64,000 nucleotides of DNA, from positions 62,001 through 126,000 of the forward strand of contig JAHDWK010000010.1 of NCBI GenBank assembly GCA_023382655.1, read 5' to 3'. Position 1 is the stretch's first letter. Every line of letters begins with the position of its first letter. The DNA comes from Anaerolineae bacterium (GTDB lineage: Bacteria > Chloroflexota > Anaerolineae > Promineifilales > Promineifilaceae). Shown piece after piece: positions 25,404 through 33,794 of this stretch. The position numbers were made by a program, and so were the translations under genes. The notes under the pieces were generated by a model that did not search any database, had not been told where the DNA came from, and saw only the letters and a program-made list of their open reading frames with translations.

Positions 25404-26420
25404 CTAACCGCCATTTCGCATGGACACATCAATGGCCGGTACAGGGTCGGCTTCAGCCAGTCTCAGCTTCACAAACAGCCAGGGCGCATAATAAGCAGCC
25501 CAAATCACCACCAGAAAATAACGCACAATGCGCAATGGCAACGCCACCGCCAATGGCTCATCGGGGAAAACTTGCCGCAGCCCCGCCCAAATGGCCACCA
25601 GCACCACAATGCCGATCACATAGCGGACTACTCGTTTCCACCAGATGCCATCGGCGCGAAAACGCACCCGGCTGCTTTCCAGCACAATGCCCACGCCAAA
25701 GCCCAACAAGAGACCAAACGCCTGGGCAGCGGCGTCAATACTGCTGCGCTCGGCATCGGGGATATAACTGGCCCAGGGCACGGCCGTGTCCGGCGCGCCG
25801 AGCAACAAACGAATGGCAATAAAGCTAAGACCCATCACCAGCGGAATGAGCATCACCACCAGTAACCGCTGTCCTAATATCCGTTTGTTAAACCCGACCC
25901 CCCAGCGCCGGTTAACCACAACAAACCCTACCAGGGTAATGGCCGCCAATAAAAAGCCGCCAATCGTATCATGGATAAAATGCGCACCCAGGTAAATGCG
26001 GCTTAAGCCCATCAGAAACACCATCAAAAACGCCAACCCCCAGAACCAATAACGGCTCACCCAGGCAGCCAGGAATAAATAAAAAATAGTCGCATTCTGG
26101 GTATGTCCGCTGGGAATGCCATACCCCTCCTCGCGGATATCCAACCCAACAGCCGCATCCAGCCAAAACGGCCGTGGCCCGCGAAATGCCTGCTTAAAAA
26201 CGGCGTTCACAAACACAGTAAACAGGAACAAATACCCTAACTGTTTTCCCAGTTGTTTGTTGACACACCAAAAAATGAGAGGAAAAACCAGCAGATAAAA
26301 CTCTTCCCGCCCCAAATCGGTAACAAAAAAGAAAAACCCTTCAAGCTGTGGGTAGGTCGTTTGCAACCAGGCAATAAACACCAACCCCATATCCCATGCT
26401 TGCTGCCATGTTTGGTCCAT
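25404..26420 (-). CDS. PAP2-family membrane phosphatase
   Basis: The 338-residue integral membrane protein carries the three PAP2 motifs: KQAFRGPRP near residue 80, PSGHTQN near 103 and SRIYLGAHFIHD near 140, with the catalytic His in the last two. About eight or more hydrophobic helices are visible. Such enzymes dephosphorylate lipid phosphates such as phosphatidate or undecaprenyl diphosphate; the substrate cannot be told. ATG 26420 is preceded by AGGAGG at five-base spacing. It is divergent from the response regulator gene. Confidence 0.88.
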   Translation of the reverse strand: MDQTWQQAWDMGLVFIAWLQTTYPQLEGFFFFVTDLGREEFYLLVFPLIFWCVNKQLGKQLGYLFLFTVFVNAVFKQAFRGPRPFWLDAAVGLDIREEGYGIPSGHTQNATIFYLFLAAWVSRYWFWGLAFLMVFLMGLSRIYLGAHFIHDTIGGFLLAAITLVGFVVVNRRWGVGFNKRILGQRLLVVMLIPLVMGLSFIAIRLLLGAPDTAVPWASYIPDAERSSIDAAAQAFGLLLGFGVGIVLESSRVRFRADGIWWKRVVRYVIGIVVLVAIWAGLRQVFPDEPLAVALPLRIVRYFLVVIWAAYYAPWLFVKLRLAEADPVPAIDVSMRNGG

Positions 26421-26521
26421 CACATCCTCCTTTGTTGGCAAAAGCCAGCACTCCCAGCCATTCCCCCGTCTCTTCCTGTTTCAGATTGTAACGCTGCATG
26501 TGAGAAAGTGGCAAACGGCCG

Positions 26522-26549
26522 TTGCAACTGGTGGGCGGCATACTATAAT
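26522..26549 (+). promoter_or_regulatory. Promoter of the two-component operon
   Basis: TTGCAA (26522-26527), a 16-base spacer and TATAAT (26544-26549) form a likely promoter. The -35 box shares its first T with an ACGGCCGT palindrome (26515-26522). Confidence 0.55.
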
Positions 26550-26562
26550 CCCCCATAAAGGC

Positions 26563-26591
26563 GTCGTGATACATGAGACATGCATCACGAC
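26563..26591 (+). promoter_or_regulatory. 8-bp inverted repeat in the 5' leader of the response regulator gene
   Basis: GTCGTGAT (26563-26570) and ATCACGAC (26584-26591) are perfect complements with a 13-base loop, just downstream of the predicted transcription start. It could be an operator or a leader hairpin; no T-tract follows. Confidence 0.5.
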
Positions 26592-26621
26592 CACCGTTAA
26601 CTTTTCCATGGAGGGAAACAG

Positions 26622-27299
26622 ATGACAACCAGAATTTTAGTAATTGAAGATGAAGAACGCATCCGCCAATTTTTACAGCGCGGGTTAACGTATGAGGGGT
26701 ATCGGGTGGACACGGCCGTAGACGGCCCCATCGGTTTGGAACTCGCCCGCGAAAATCCGCCCGACCTTGTCCTGCTCGACATCATGCTTCCCGGCATGGA
26801 TGGCCTGGAAGTATGCCGCCGGTTGCGCGCCGTCAGCGAAGTCCCCATTCTCATGCTCACCGCCAAAGAAACCATCGAAGATCGTGTCGTTGGCCTGGAT
26901 GCCGGCGCTGACGACTATCTGGTCAAACCCTTCGCCTTCGACGAACTGATGGCCCGTGTGCGCGCCTTGCTGCGCCGCACGGCCCCCAACCAGCCCCAGG
27001 TCTTCCGCTTCGCCGACCTGGAACTGGATACCGGCACCCGCCAGGGCCGGCGCGGTGGTCGCATTTTTGACCTGACAGCCAAAGAGTATGAACTTCTGGA
27101 ATTGTTCATGCGCAATCCCCGCCAGGTACTCACCCGCGACCTCATCTTTGACCGTGTTTGGAACTACGACTTTGGCGGCGAAAGCAACATCATTGAAGTC
27201 TATGTGCGTTATCTTCGCCAAAAAACCGAGGAAGGCGGCCAATCGCGCCTCATCCACACCGTGCGCGGCATCGGTTATGTCCTCCGGGAAGAATCATAA
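26622..27299 (+). CDS. OmpR/PhoB-family response regulator
   Basis: The 225-residue protein has a receiver domain with acidic pocket IEDEER, phospho-acceptor Asp53 in [16 protein letters not shown] and the switch Lys in [13 protein letters not shown]. The C-terminal winged helix ([20 protein letters not shown], then [12 protein letters not shown] and [10 protein letters not shown]) binds DNA. ATG 26622 follows GGAGGG. The histidine kinase gene begins two bases after its stop codon, so both form one operon. The layout is closest to MprA/MprB-type envelope stress systems, but the signal is unknown. Confidence 0.95.
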   Translation: MTTRILVIEDEERIRQFLQRGLTYEGYRVDTAVDGPIGLELARENPPDLVLLDIMLPGMDGLEVCRRLRAVSEVPILMLTAKETIEDRVVGLDAGADDYLVKPFAFDELMARVRALLRRTAPNQPQVFRFADLELDTGTRQGRRGGRIFDLTAKEYELLELFMRNPRQVLTRDLIFDRVWNYDFGGESNIIEVYVRYLRQKTEEGGQSRLIHTVRGIGYVLREES

Positions 27300-27301
27300 A
27301 T

Positions 27302-28768
27302 TTGTCCATTCAGAACCGCTTATTCATTATTTATACCGCTATTTTCATGGTGGCCTTTATCTTGTTCACCATGATCGTCTATTACCTGCCCCTCAGCCGC
27401 ATTCGGGCCGAAATAGACGGCGACCTGGCTGCTTTAGCTACCGAAATTCAACGCCTGGAGATTGTGCGCAGCCCGGATGGCTCCGTGAGCATTGCCATTG
27501 CTCCCGACCTTTCCACCTTGCGCACCGCCTCCACCTTTTTTGTTGTCACCGATTTACATGGTGAGGGTGGTATTCGCTCCCGTAATTTAGGCACCTTTGA
27601 GGGGTTGCTAGATCCGGCAGGACTTGTGGGTGAAACCCAGGTTTACCACGATGTTACTCATGGTGATGCGTCGTTGCGGGTGATCACGGTACCCCTGTAT
27701 GAATATGTAGACGGCCAAAAGGTGCATGTGGGGTATGTGCAGGTAGCCCGCCTGTTTGACACCTATGAAAGATTTAGTCGCTTTCTCATTCTAGGTCTAT
27801 TTGCTGGATTTGCCGGGGCGACTGCCTCGCTTTTTTTGGCCGTCTTGGTGACGCCCAGTTCCTTCAAACCGTTAGAAGACATAGCCGATGTGGCCCGGCA
27901 AATTACCAATGCCGACGACCTGAGCCGCCGCGTCCCTTATACAGAACGCGAAGATGAGGTGGGCATTCTGGCCCGCTCCTTTAACCAACTGCTAGAGCGA
28001 TTGGAGAATCTATTTCAAACGCAGCAACGACTATTGGCTGATGTCTCTCACGAACTACGCACACCGCTCACCACGATTCGGGGCAATGTTGACCTTATGC
28101 GCCGTATGGGAGAGGTAGACGAAGATTCGCTGCAAATCATTCAAGAAGAGGCAGAACGCATGACACGGCTGGTAGGCGATTTGCTGCTGCTGGCACGGGC
28201 AGATGCGGGCAGCTTGCCACTGGAACGGAAAAAGATCGAACTGGACGGCCTGTTTTTCGAGATGTACCGGCAGGTGAGTTTGATTGGTAAGAACGTCACC
28301 GTGCAGATGAAGGAAATTGACCAGGTGTGCGTGATGGGAGACCCCGACCGTTTGAAGCAGCTCATGTGGAACCTGATCGGGAACGCCATCAAATACACGC
28401 CGGCCGGCGGGCAAATAACACTCAGCCTTTCGCAAAAGGACGGCTGGGCTTGTATTGAAGTAGCAGATACAGGAGTTGGCATTCCCCCCCAAGATTTACC
28501 CTATATCTTTGAACGATTTTACCGGGTGGATAAGGCACGCACGCGCCATCAGCAAGGGGGATCGGGCTTGGGGCTGTCTATTGCCCGCTGGATTGCTCAG
28601 GCGCATGGCGGGCGCATTTCTGTGGTGAGTGAGGTAGGTGTGGGCAGCACCTTTAGTGTGTGGCTGCCCGCCCTCAGTAACACGCTGCCAATGGCTGAAG
28701 AGAATGGGGACTTGGAGGCGACTCGGCCAGGGATGCGGGTATTGAGTGTGCCCTTCCGACGGCCGTAA
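27302..28768 (+). CDS. Membrane sensor histidine kinase
   Basis: The 488-residue kinase starts with TTG at 27302, two bases after the response regulator. Two membrane helices (about residues 8-30 and 160-185) flank a sensor domain of about 125 residues. A HAMP segment follows, then the HisKA motif LLADVSHELRTPLTTIRGN with His near 250, and the ATPase boxes LIGNAIKYTP, ADTGVGIPP and GGSGLGLSIARW. The sensor region has no family I recognise. Genes downstream are separated by a palindrome and run the other way. Confidence 0.93.
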   Translation: MSIQNRLFIIYTAIFMVAFILFTMIVYYLPLSRIRAEIDGDLAALATEIQRLEIVRSPDGSVSIAIAPDLSTLRTASTFFVVTDLHGEGGIRSRNLGTFEGLLDPAGLVGETQVYHDVTHGDASLRVITVPLYEYVDGQKVHVGYVQVARLFDTYERFSRFLILGLFAGFAGATASLFLAVLVTPSSFKPLEDIADVARQITNADDLSRRVPYTEREDEVGILARSFNQLLERLENLFQTQQRLLADVSHELRTPLTTIRGNVDLMRRMGEVDEDSLQIIQEEAERMTRLVGDLLLLARADAGSLPLERKKIELDGLFFEMYRQVSLIGKNVTVQMKEIDQVCVMGDPDRLKQLMWNLIGNAIKYTPAGGQITLSLSQKDGWACIEVADTGVGIPPQDLPYIFERFYRVDKARTRHQQGGSGLGLSIARWIAQAHGGRISVVSEVGVGSTFSVWLPALSNTLPMAEENGDLEATRPGMRVLSVPFRRP

Positions 28769-28789
28769 CCACTCCCGTTCGTAGTAACC

Positions 28790-28815
28790 GCTTTAGCCGG
28801 TTAACCGGCTAAAGC
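28790..28815. repeat. 26-bp perfect palindrome GCTTTAGCCGGTT
   Basis: GCTTTAGCCGGTT joins its own complement with no loop. It lies between the convergent histidine kinase and PspC genes, preceded by GTAGTAACC. A decayed copy is at 14212-14245. Confidence 0.85.
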
Positions 28816-28835
28816 CGCCACAACAAAGGCTATGC

Positions 28836-29234
28836 TCAACGATTCCGCCGCGAATAGATATACACCCCCACGCCAATAATCAATAACGGCCAGAACAGAC
28901 CGCCCAACCAACCCAACTGATTTGCCAGGAAAAAGAGACCCAATAGGATAAGCGCCACCCCAATAGCCGATGGTTGGCTCAACCGTTTGGCGCTGTGGCC
29001 CATATCATCCAGGTTCTCTTTCAGAACGGCTGTGCCTGCACCCGCCCCATCCATCTGGGGCATAATCAGCCACAGCACCAGGTAAATGACCACCCCCATG
29101 CCGCTGGCAAATGCTAACAAAACAAACAACAGACGTACCCAAATCACCTCAATATCCAGATAAGTGGCAATACCGCCACATACCCCGGCAATGACTTTCT
29201 CTTGTTCACTGCGCTCTAATTTATTTTCAGACAT
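28836..29234 (-). CDS. PspC-domain membrane protein
   Basis: The 132-residue protein starts MSENKLERSEQEKVIAGVCG and has a PspC domain (GVCGGIATYLDIEVIWVRLL) with its characteristic hydrophobic helix, then a second hydrophobic unit of two helices near the C-terminus (GVALILLGLFFLANQLGWLG). PspC proteins take part in phage-shock-type envelope stress responses. GGAGG precedes ATG 29234. It is convergent with the two-component system, but no direct link can be shown. Confidence 0.88.
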   Translation of the reverse strand: MSENKLERSEQEKVIAGVCGGIATYLDIEVIWVRLLFVLLAFASGMGVVIYLVLWLIMPQMDGAGAGTAVLKENLDDMGHSAKRLSQPSAIGVALILLGLFFLANQLGWLGGLFWPLLIIGVGVYIYSRRNR

Positions 29235-29301
29235 AGTAGCAGCCTCCAGCTTTTTGAATTGCCCCCTATACGCCCGGCATAGGGCACGGTTGCAATGAGG
29301 A

Positions 29302-29361
29302 CGCCAGGCACAGGGCATAACCACCGGGGCAAGCTAAGGCCTCAAGCCCTGTGCCTGGCAC
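29302..29361. repeat. Inverted repeat, GTGCCAGGCAC family, copy 3
   Basis: CGCCAGGCACAGGGC (29302-29316) faces GCCCTGTGCCTGGCAC (29346-29361). It lies upstream of the PspC gene and before the tRNA gene. Confidence 0.8.
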
Positions 29362-29414
29362 TACTCCCACCATTTGACTTTTACCCTGGCGTATGGGAGA
29401 ATTTTGGCTGATTC

Positions 29415-29486
29415 GCCCCTGTAGCTCAGAGGATAGAGCGTTGGTCTCCGAAGCCATGTGCCCGCGTTCGAGTCGCGGCAGGGGCA
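29415..29486 (+). tRNA. trnR: tRNA-Arg (anticodon CCG)
   Basis: A 72-base cloverleaf: acceptor GCCCCTG pairs with CAGGGGC, D-arm GCTC/GAGC, anticodon loop CTCCGAA with CCG at positions 34-36, T-arm CCGCG/CGCGG with loop TTCGAGT. The discriminator is A and CCA is not encoded. The outermost anticodon-stem pair is a T-T mismatch. It should read CGG codons. Confidence 0.92.
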
Positions 29487-29500
29487 CACCACTACGACCA

Positions 29501-29530
29501 AAAAGGCCACCGTTTTCGGTGGCCTTTTTT
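29501..29530 (+). terminator. Terminator after tRNA-Arg
   Basis: GGCCACCG, loop TTTT and CGGTGGCC form an 8-bp GC-rich stem flanked by AAAA and TTTTTT, so it can also work for the convergent hslO gene. Confidence 0.92.
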
Positions 29531-29535
29531 ATTAG

Positions 29536-30423
29536 TCAACTGCCGGTTGACAGTTCCGTCAATAACACTTCCAGTTCAAACTGGTTGAAGTAGTACGCTT
29601 CGTGGCAATAGTGACAGTGGACAACCGCCTCTCCTTCGGTCTCCAGCAGGTGCGCAATCTCCTCGGCGCCCAGCAGCGCCAGCGCCTGCCGTGTGCGCTC
29701 CCAACTGCAATCACAGGCGAAGCGCAACGGCCGTTGCTCCCATACCTCATACTCCATCCCGGCAAACACCAACGCCAGCACCTCTTCCGGCGTCTGTCCT
29801 TCGGCCAGCAGGTCGGCTATCGGGGGCAGCTCTTGCAGTCGTTCTTGCAGTATGGCTACTGTCCCGGCCCGACCCTGCGCCGGCAACTCCTGAATGAGCA
29901 AACCGCCGGCAGCCATAATTTGCCCTTTTTCGTCCAGCACTTCGCCCAATTGCACGGCCGTGGCAATCTGCTCCGATTGGTCAAAATAAACTTGCAAATC
30001 CAGGTTGAAATCACTGGCTGCCAGAGGAATGACACTCTCCACCATTTCCTTCAGGCGCAAATCCTTCACCACCGTCAGCAACCCGGCGCGACCGATAGCC
30101 GATTCCAGGTCATATTGTCCATTGACCAGCGGCAAATCAACATCGGGCGCCGTCACATAACCGCGCACACGGCCGTAGCTGTCCGCCTCGGCCAACACTT
30201 TTTGCAGCGGGCCGCCGCCTTCATATTTCAGGGCGACGCGCTGCTTCACCTTGAGCAGTGCACCCAACAACACAGCGCCCGTCAGCGTGCGCCCCAAAGC
30301 TACTGCTGCTGCCGGGCTGGTTTCGTGGCGCTGCGCCGCTTCCTGCACCAATTCGGTGGTGACACAAACCAGCGCTCGCACCCCGGCTTCTTTGGCCGTC
30401 ATTCTTACCAGATAATCTGCCAT
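29536..30423 (-). CDS. hslO: Redox-regulated chaperone Hsp33
   Basis: Hsp33 is a cytoplasmic holdase activated by oxidation of four zinc-bound cysteines. The 295-residue protein shows the N-terminal dimer domain (ETSPAAAVALGRTLTGAVLL) and the C-terminal zinc motif FACDCSWERT near residue 234 and CHYCHEAY near 267, giving the C-x-C and C-x2-C pairs. ATG 30423 follows GGAGGT; an extended open frame to 30537 is not family-like. A promoter is predicted at 30455-30483. The stop codon is six bases from the tRNA terminator. Confidence 0.95.
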   Translation of the reverse strand: MADYLVRMTAKEAGVRALVCVTTELVQEAAQRHETSPAAAVALGRTLTGAVLLGALLKVKQRVALKYEGGGPLQKVLAEADSYGRVRGYVTAPDVDLPLVNGQYDLESAIGRAGLLTVVKDLRLKEMVESVIPLAASDFNLDLQVYFDQSEQIATAVQLGEVLDEKGQIMAAGGLLIQELPAQGRAGTVAILQERLQELPPIADLLAEGQTPEEVLALVFAGMEYEVWEQRPLRFACDCSWERTRQALALLGAEEIAHLLETEGEAVVHCHYCHEAYYFNQFELEVLLTELSTGS

Positions 30424-30454
30424 CCCATACCTCCAACATGAAGTGTGAATAGTA

Positions 30455-30483
30455 TTTATACGGCCGTTTCCCCACACCGGCAA
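30455..30483 (-). promoter_or_regulatory. Promoter of hslO containing ACGGCCGT
   Basis: On the minus strand TTGCCG (30483-30478), a 17-base spacer and TATAAA (30460-30455). Two ACGGCCGT palindromes overlap it: one ends at the first T of the -10 box and the other abuts the -35 box. Confidence 0.6.
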
Positions 30484-30614
30484 CGGCCGTTTCTGTAAGG
30501 GTATGCCTTGTGCCCGACCCAATCTGGGCAACCACAAGGGTCGCCCCTACTTGCCCATTCCCCCATTTCGCGCAAAATTAGGCGGTCACACAATTTATTA
30601 ATTCTTTGCGAGTG

Positions 30615-30640
30615 TGATGCGTGACCTTTCTCACGCATCA
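30615..30640. promoter_or_regulatory. 10-bp inverted repeat upstream of the mutarotase-like gene
   Basis: TGATGCGTGA (30615-30624) and TCACGCATCA (30631-30640) are perfect complements with a 6-base loop, 37 bp before the start codon; the half word GCATCACG recurs right after. It may be an operator. Confidence 0.5.
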
Positions 30641-30676
30641 GGCATCACGTTAAGCCCAACGAAACAGGAGACAGGC

Positions 30677-31573
30677 ATGGAAACCATCACTTACCAGGGC
30701 TGGCCGAACTGTGTGCGGCTGGCGAACGACAGTATTGAACTTATCGTCACGGCCGATGTTGGCCCGCGTATCATCCACTTTGGTTTTATTGGGGGCGCGA
30801 ATGAATTTGCCACCGTGCCGGAGCAGATGGGGCAGACGGGTGGCAGCGAATGGCGTATTTATGGCGGGCATCGCCTGTGGCACGCGCCCGAAGCCCAACC
30901 ACGCACTTACTACCCCGACAATGCCCCCGTCGCGGTGGAGGCGCATGAGGGGTTTGTGCATTTCACGCAAGCGCCAGAAGCGACAACCGGCCTGCAAAAG
31001 GAGATGGACATTGCCCTGGCAGAAACCGGCGCGCAGGCGACCGTTACCCATCGTATTCGCAATCAGGCGTTGTGGCCGGTGGAACTGGCTCCCTGGGCGT
31101 TGTCGGTGATGGCGCCAGGCGGCACGGCCGTACTCCCTCTGCCGCCGCGTGGTTCTCATGCAGAAAACCTGCTGCCCAACATGCAGTTGATTCTGTGGGC
31201 ATACACCAACATGGCTGACCCGCGCTGGACGTGGGGCGAGAAGTATGTGCTGCTGCGGCAAGAGCCGGGCAATGCCGTCTCCCAAAAGGTGGGGGCGTTT
31301 GTGACCGATGGCTGGGTGGGTTATGCCCGCGACGGCCGTTTTTTCCTCAAAACATTCGCCGTGCAGCCAGACGCCAGCTACCCGGACATCCACAGCAACG
31401 TGGAGCTATTTACCTGTGACTTTATGCTGGAAGTGGAAACGCTGGGGCCATTGGTGAAGCTGCTGCCGGGTACGGCCGTGACCCACACCGAGACCTGGTA
31501 TCTCTTTGATAGCGTCCCTACCCCGACCAATGATGCGGATGTGGTCACGGCCGTGTTGCCGAAGATTGGTTAA
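30677..31573 (+). CDS. DUF4380/mutarotase-like protein
   Basis: The 298-residue protein starts METITYQGWPNCVRLANDSI. The segments ELIVTADVGPRIIHFGFIGG and WRIYGGHRLWHAPE, then TVTHRIRNQALWPVELAPWA, resemble DUF4380 proteins of the galactose-mutarotase (aldose epimerase) fold. No signal peptide or membrane segment is present. A sugar-binding or epimerase role is inferred from fold only. ATG 30677 follows CAGGAGACAGG. Confidence 0.7.
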   Translation: METITYQGWPNCVRLANDSIELIVTADVGPRIIHFGFIGGANEFATVPEQMGQTGGSEWRIYGGHRLWHAPEAQPRTYYPDNAPVAVEAHEGFVHFTQAPEATTGLQKEMDIALAETGAQATVTHRIRNQALWPVELAPWALSVMAPGGTAVLPLPPRGSHAENLLPNMQLILWAYTNMADPRWTWGEKYVLLRQEPGNAVSQKVGAFVTDGWVGYARDGRFFLKTFAVQPDASYPDIHSNVELFTCDFMLEVETLGPLVKLLPGTAVTHTETWYLFDSVPTPTNDADVVTAVLPKIG

Positions 31574-31625
31574 CATCCTTCCGCCTAATCACGTGTCCGG
31601 CATGACCCATAATCATGGGCAAAGC

Positions 31626-31650
31626 GGCAGTCACCTCTCCGGTGACTGCC
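31626..31650. terminator. Two-way terminator between the mutarotase-like and protease genes
   Basis: GGCAGTCACC (31626-31635) and GGTGACTGCC (31641-31650) form a 10-bp stem with a 5-base loop, flanked by AAAG and CTTT. It sits between convergent genes. Confidence 0.65.
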
Positions 31651-31653
31651 ACT

Positions 31654-33027
31654 TTACAGCAAGGGCAACATTTGCGGGAAATGGGGCATGACGCCAATGC
31701 CATCCACGTTGTGTCCATTGGCCGAGGGGGTACCCTGTTTCAGCAGGTGGCGCATCTGCCAGGGGGAGAGCGGTTGGCCGTTGTGTCTGGCTTTGGCAAT
31801 GCCTTGCAGGGCTACGGCCGTGCCCGCCACAATCGCCGCCGCGGCCGACGTGCCATTAAACCCGCCGGTGTATAGATTGTTTGCCTGAAGGTTGGCTGAT
31901 TGTACGGCCGTTGTCGCCACCCCCGCCCCCAACGCAAAACAATCCACCCGCTGACCGTGATTGGTCGTCGCCGTAGCTGTGTACTGCCCATTGGCAACAT
32001 TGGCCGCCGCCACCAGCACCGCCCCCGAATCAAAATATGGCCCTGCTGGATTCCAGACCTTGATGTTTTGGTTGTTCACGGCCGTGTCCAGCAAATGTCC
32101 CTCATTATCTTCCCCATTACCCGCTGCCTCAATGACCACAATTTGCTCGGCCACCGCCTGGCGAATCAGCCAATGCATATGGTCATAATACTCAATAGGC
32201 AGTCCGCCATCCGTTTGCATTTCCAGCAAAATCACATCACCCGGCCCCAGCCGGTGAATGGCGTGCCACAGCGCATCATAGGGATTATATGTCTTGTCTG
32301 TCCGCCACAACGACACCAAGTCAATATGGGCCACGCCAGGGGCAATGCCCACCATACCCACCTGGTTATCTACGGCGGCAATGATGCCCAACACGGCCGT
32401 GCCATGCGCCCAAAAAACCTTATCCACACCCGACGCCAGCGTGATGCGGTTCAGCGGCAAATCTTCGTGATTGATAGCCAACCCCCACCCCTGTTCCAGG
32501 TCACACAGCCGCACGCCCGCGCCGTCCCCTCCCGGCTGCTGCCAGGCCGCCGCCGCGTCCACACCAACCGGGGCCGCATTCAGGTATATTTGCAAATGCC
32601 GCCGGGGTTCGTCGGCCGCATTCACCAACGGCGGCGGCGGCACATACCCAGACAGCGCGGCATACTCCACAAAATCCCAGGCCGAGGCCAGCGTTCGCCG
32701 CAAAGATTCCGCCTCCGTCCCCGGCGGGTAGGTAACGGCGAAGTAGTTCAGGAAATTGGGGGCTACGGCCGCATAGTCGGGATCATACTCTCTGGCCAGC
32801 GCCATATGCTCCTTGATCTCCTCCGACGTGAGGGAACGGCACAACGGCGCAATGGTGATGCCCGGATAGGCCGCTGCCAACTCCTTCCAACCGGGCAGGT
32901 AGTATTCAATCGGTTCGTCAGGGGGCACGGCCGTGTCGTCCGTCAACTTCAGCACCACCTGGCGAATTTCTTCCAGGGGTAACTCAGGATATTCCATCTC
33001 AACTAAATCAACATTTTTGTCACGCAT
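31654..33027 (-). CDS. Subtilisin-like (S8) serine protease without signal peptide
   Basis: The 457-residue protein has the S8 triad: Asp in VRLCDLEQGW near residue 175, His in WAHGTAVLGIIAA near 206 and Ser in GFNGTSAAAAIVAG near 390, with the oxyanion Asn in IEAAGNGE. The first 150 residues form an acidic N-terminal region (PLEEIRQVVLKLTDD) with no secretion signal, so it is probably cytoplasmic. It is the last gene of a minus-strand run: EAD protein, TPR membrane protein, LysM lipoprotein, protease. Proteases are common effectors in EAD-linked conflict systems, which makes a functional link plausible but unproven. Confidence 0.9.
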   Translation of the reverse strand: MRDKNVDLVEMEYPELPLEEIRQVVLKLTDDTAVPPDEPIEYYLPGWKELAAAYPGITIAPLCRSLTSEEIKEHMALAREYDPDYAAVAPNFLNYFAVTYPPGTEAESLRRTLASAWDFVEYAALSGYVPPPPLVNAADEPRRHLQIYLNAAPVGVDAAAAWQQPGGDGAGVRLCDLEQGWGLAINHEDLPLNRITLASGVDKVFWAHGTAVLGIIAAVDNQVGMVGIAPGVAHIDLVSLWRTDKTYNPYDALWHAIHRLGPGDVILLEMQTDGGLPIEYYDHMHWLIRQAVAEQIVVIEAAGNGEDNEGHLLDTAVNNQNIKVWNPAGPYFDSGAVLVAAANVANGQYTATATTNHGQRVDCFALGAGVATTAVQSANLQANNLYTGGFNGTSAAAAIVAGTAVALQGIAKARHNGQPLSPWQMRHLLKQGTPSANGHNVDGIGVMPHFPQMLPLL

Positions 33028-33048
33028 GATAATCTCTCCCTAAAAATC

Positions 33049-33082
33049 GTTCGTAGTAGGCGATAAATCGCCTACTACGAAC
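33049..33082. repeat. Inverted repeat, GTAGTAGGCGAT family, copy 2
   Basis: GTTCGTAGTAGGCGAT and ATCGCCTACTACGAAC are perfect 16-bp arms with an AA loop, between the LysM lipoprotein gene and the protease gene. Confidence 0.9.
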
Positions 33083-33099
33083 ATGAGATGAACGTTATT

Positions 33100-33747
33100 C
33101 TACGGCGCTGCCGGGTAAGCCGGTTCATTCCCATCAGGCGGCGGCAGCGTCGGTAACAAGGGCAATTCATCCGGCGGCCCGCCGGTCTCACCGGATGGCG
33201 GCAATGTCGGCAGTATATCATCCTCGCACGGCGGCGTTTCGCAGGGGGGCGGCGCCGGTGGAATGGGTGGTATTGGTGGAATGGGCGGGACTGATGGCGG
33301 CGTCCACACGATTGATACCCGCGGCTGCGCCACAGTGTAGCCGCTGCCTGGCGGCGTATAAAGCAATTCACCCACATATAAAATATCATTCTCCCGGCAG
33401 TTCACACGCACCAGTTCAGCCACCGTCGTGCCGCCGCGCCGCGCCAATCCATACAAGGTGTTCCCCGGCTGCACCGTCGTCAACACCCAGCCGTTCGGCT
33501 GCACAGGCACACAGGTAGCGGGCACGGCCGTATCGGTCACAGCAGGCATAGGTGTTAAGGTAGGCGGCGCTGTGGGCAGGGATGGGAAGGCGGTCGTTGC
33601 TGTTGCCGTCGGCATTACCAATAACACAGATAAACCCGGAGAAACAGCGTCCACTGCCGCTGCCGGCTCTGCCTGGGGCTGGCAGGCAACCAATACCAGC
33701 CCCAGACCCAACAAAACCAGGCCCATATTGATTCGCAATTTCCACAT
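33100..33747 (-). CDS. LysM-domain lipoprotein with Pro-rich tail
   Basis: The 215-residue protein starts MWKLRINMGLVLLGLGLVLV and has a lipobox ending LVAC, so it should be a membrane-anchored lipoprotein. A Thr/Pro linker leads to one LysM domain (VQPGNTLYGLARRGGTTVAE, LVRVNCREN, YVGELLYTP), which binds peptidoglycan or related glycans. The C-terminal 75 residues are Pro-rich (PPIPPIPPIPPAPPP) with a pair of CETPPCEDD cysteines. GAGGTG precedes ATG 33747. It lies 47 bp after the TPR gene in the same direction. Confidence 0.85.
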   Translation of the reverse strand: MWKLRINMGLVLLGLGLVLVACQPQAEPAAAVDAVSPGLSVLLVMPTATATTAFPSLPTAPPTLTPMPAVTDTAVPATCVPVQPNGWVLTTVQPGNTLYGLARRGGTTVAELVRVNCRENDILYVGELLYTPPGSGYTVAQPRVSIVWTPPSVPPIPPIPPIPPAPPPCETPPCEDDILPTLPPSGETGGPPDELPLLPTLPPPDGNEPAYPAAP

Positions 33748-33794
33748 GATACACCTCACTCTGCGCCTCATCGTCCTGGCGCGAGATTTATTGT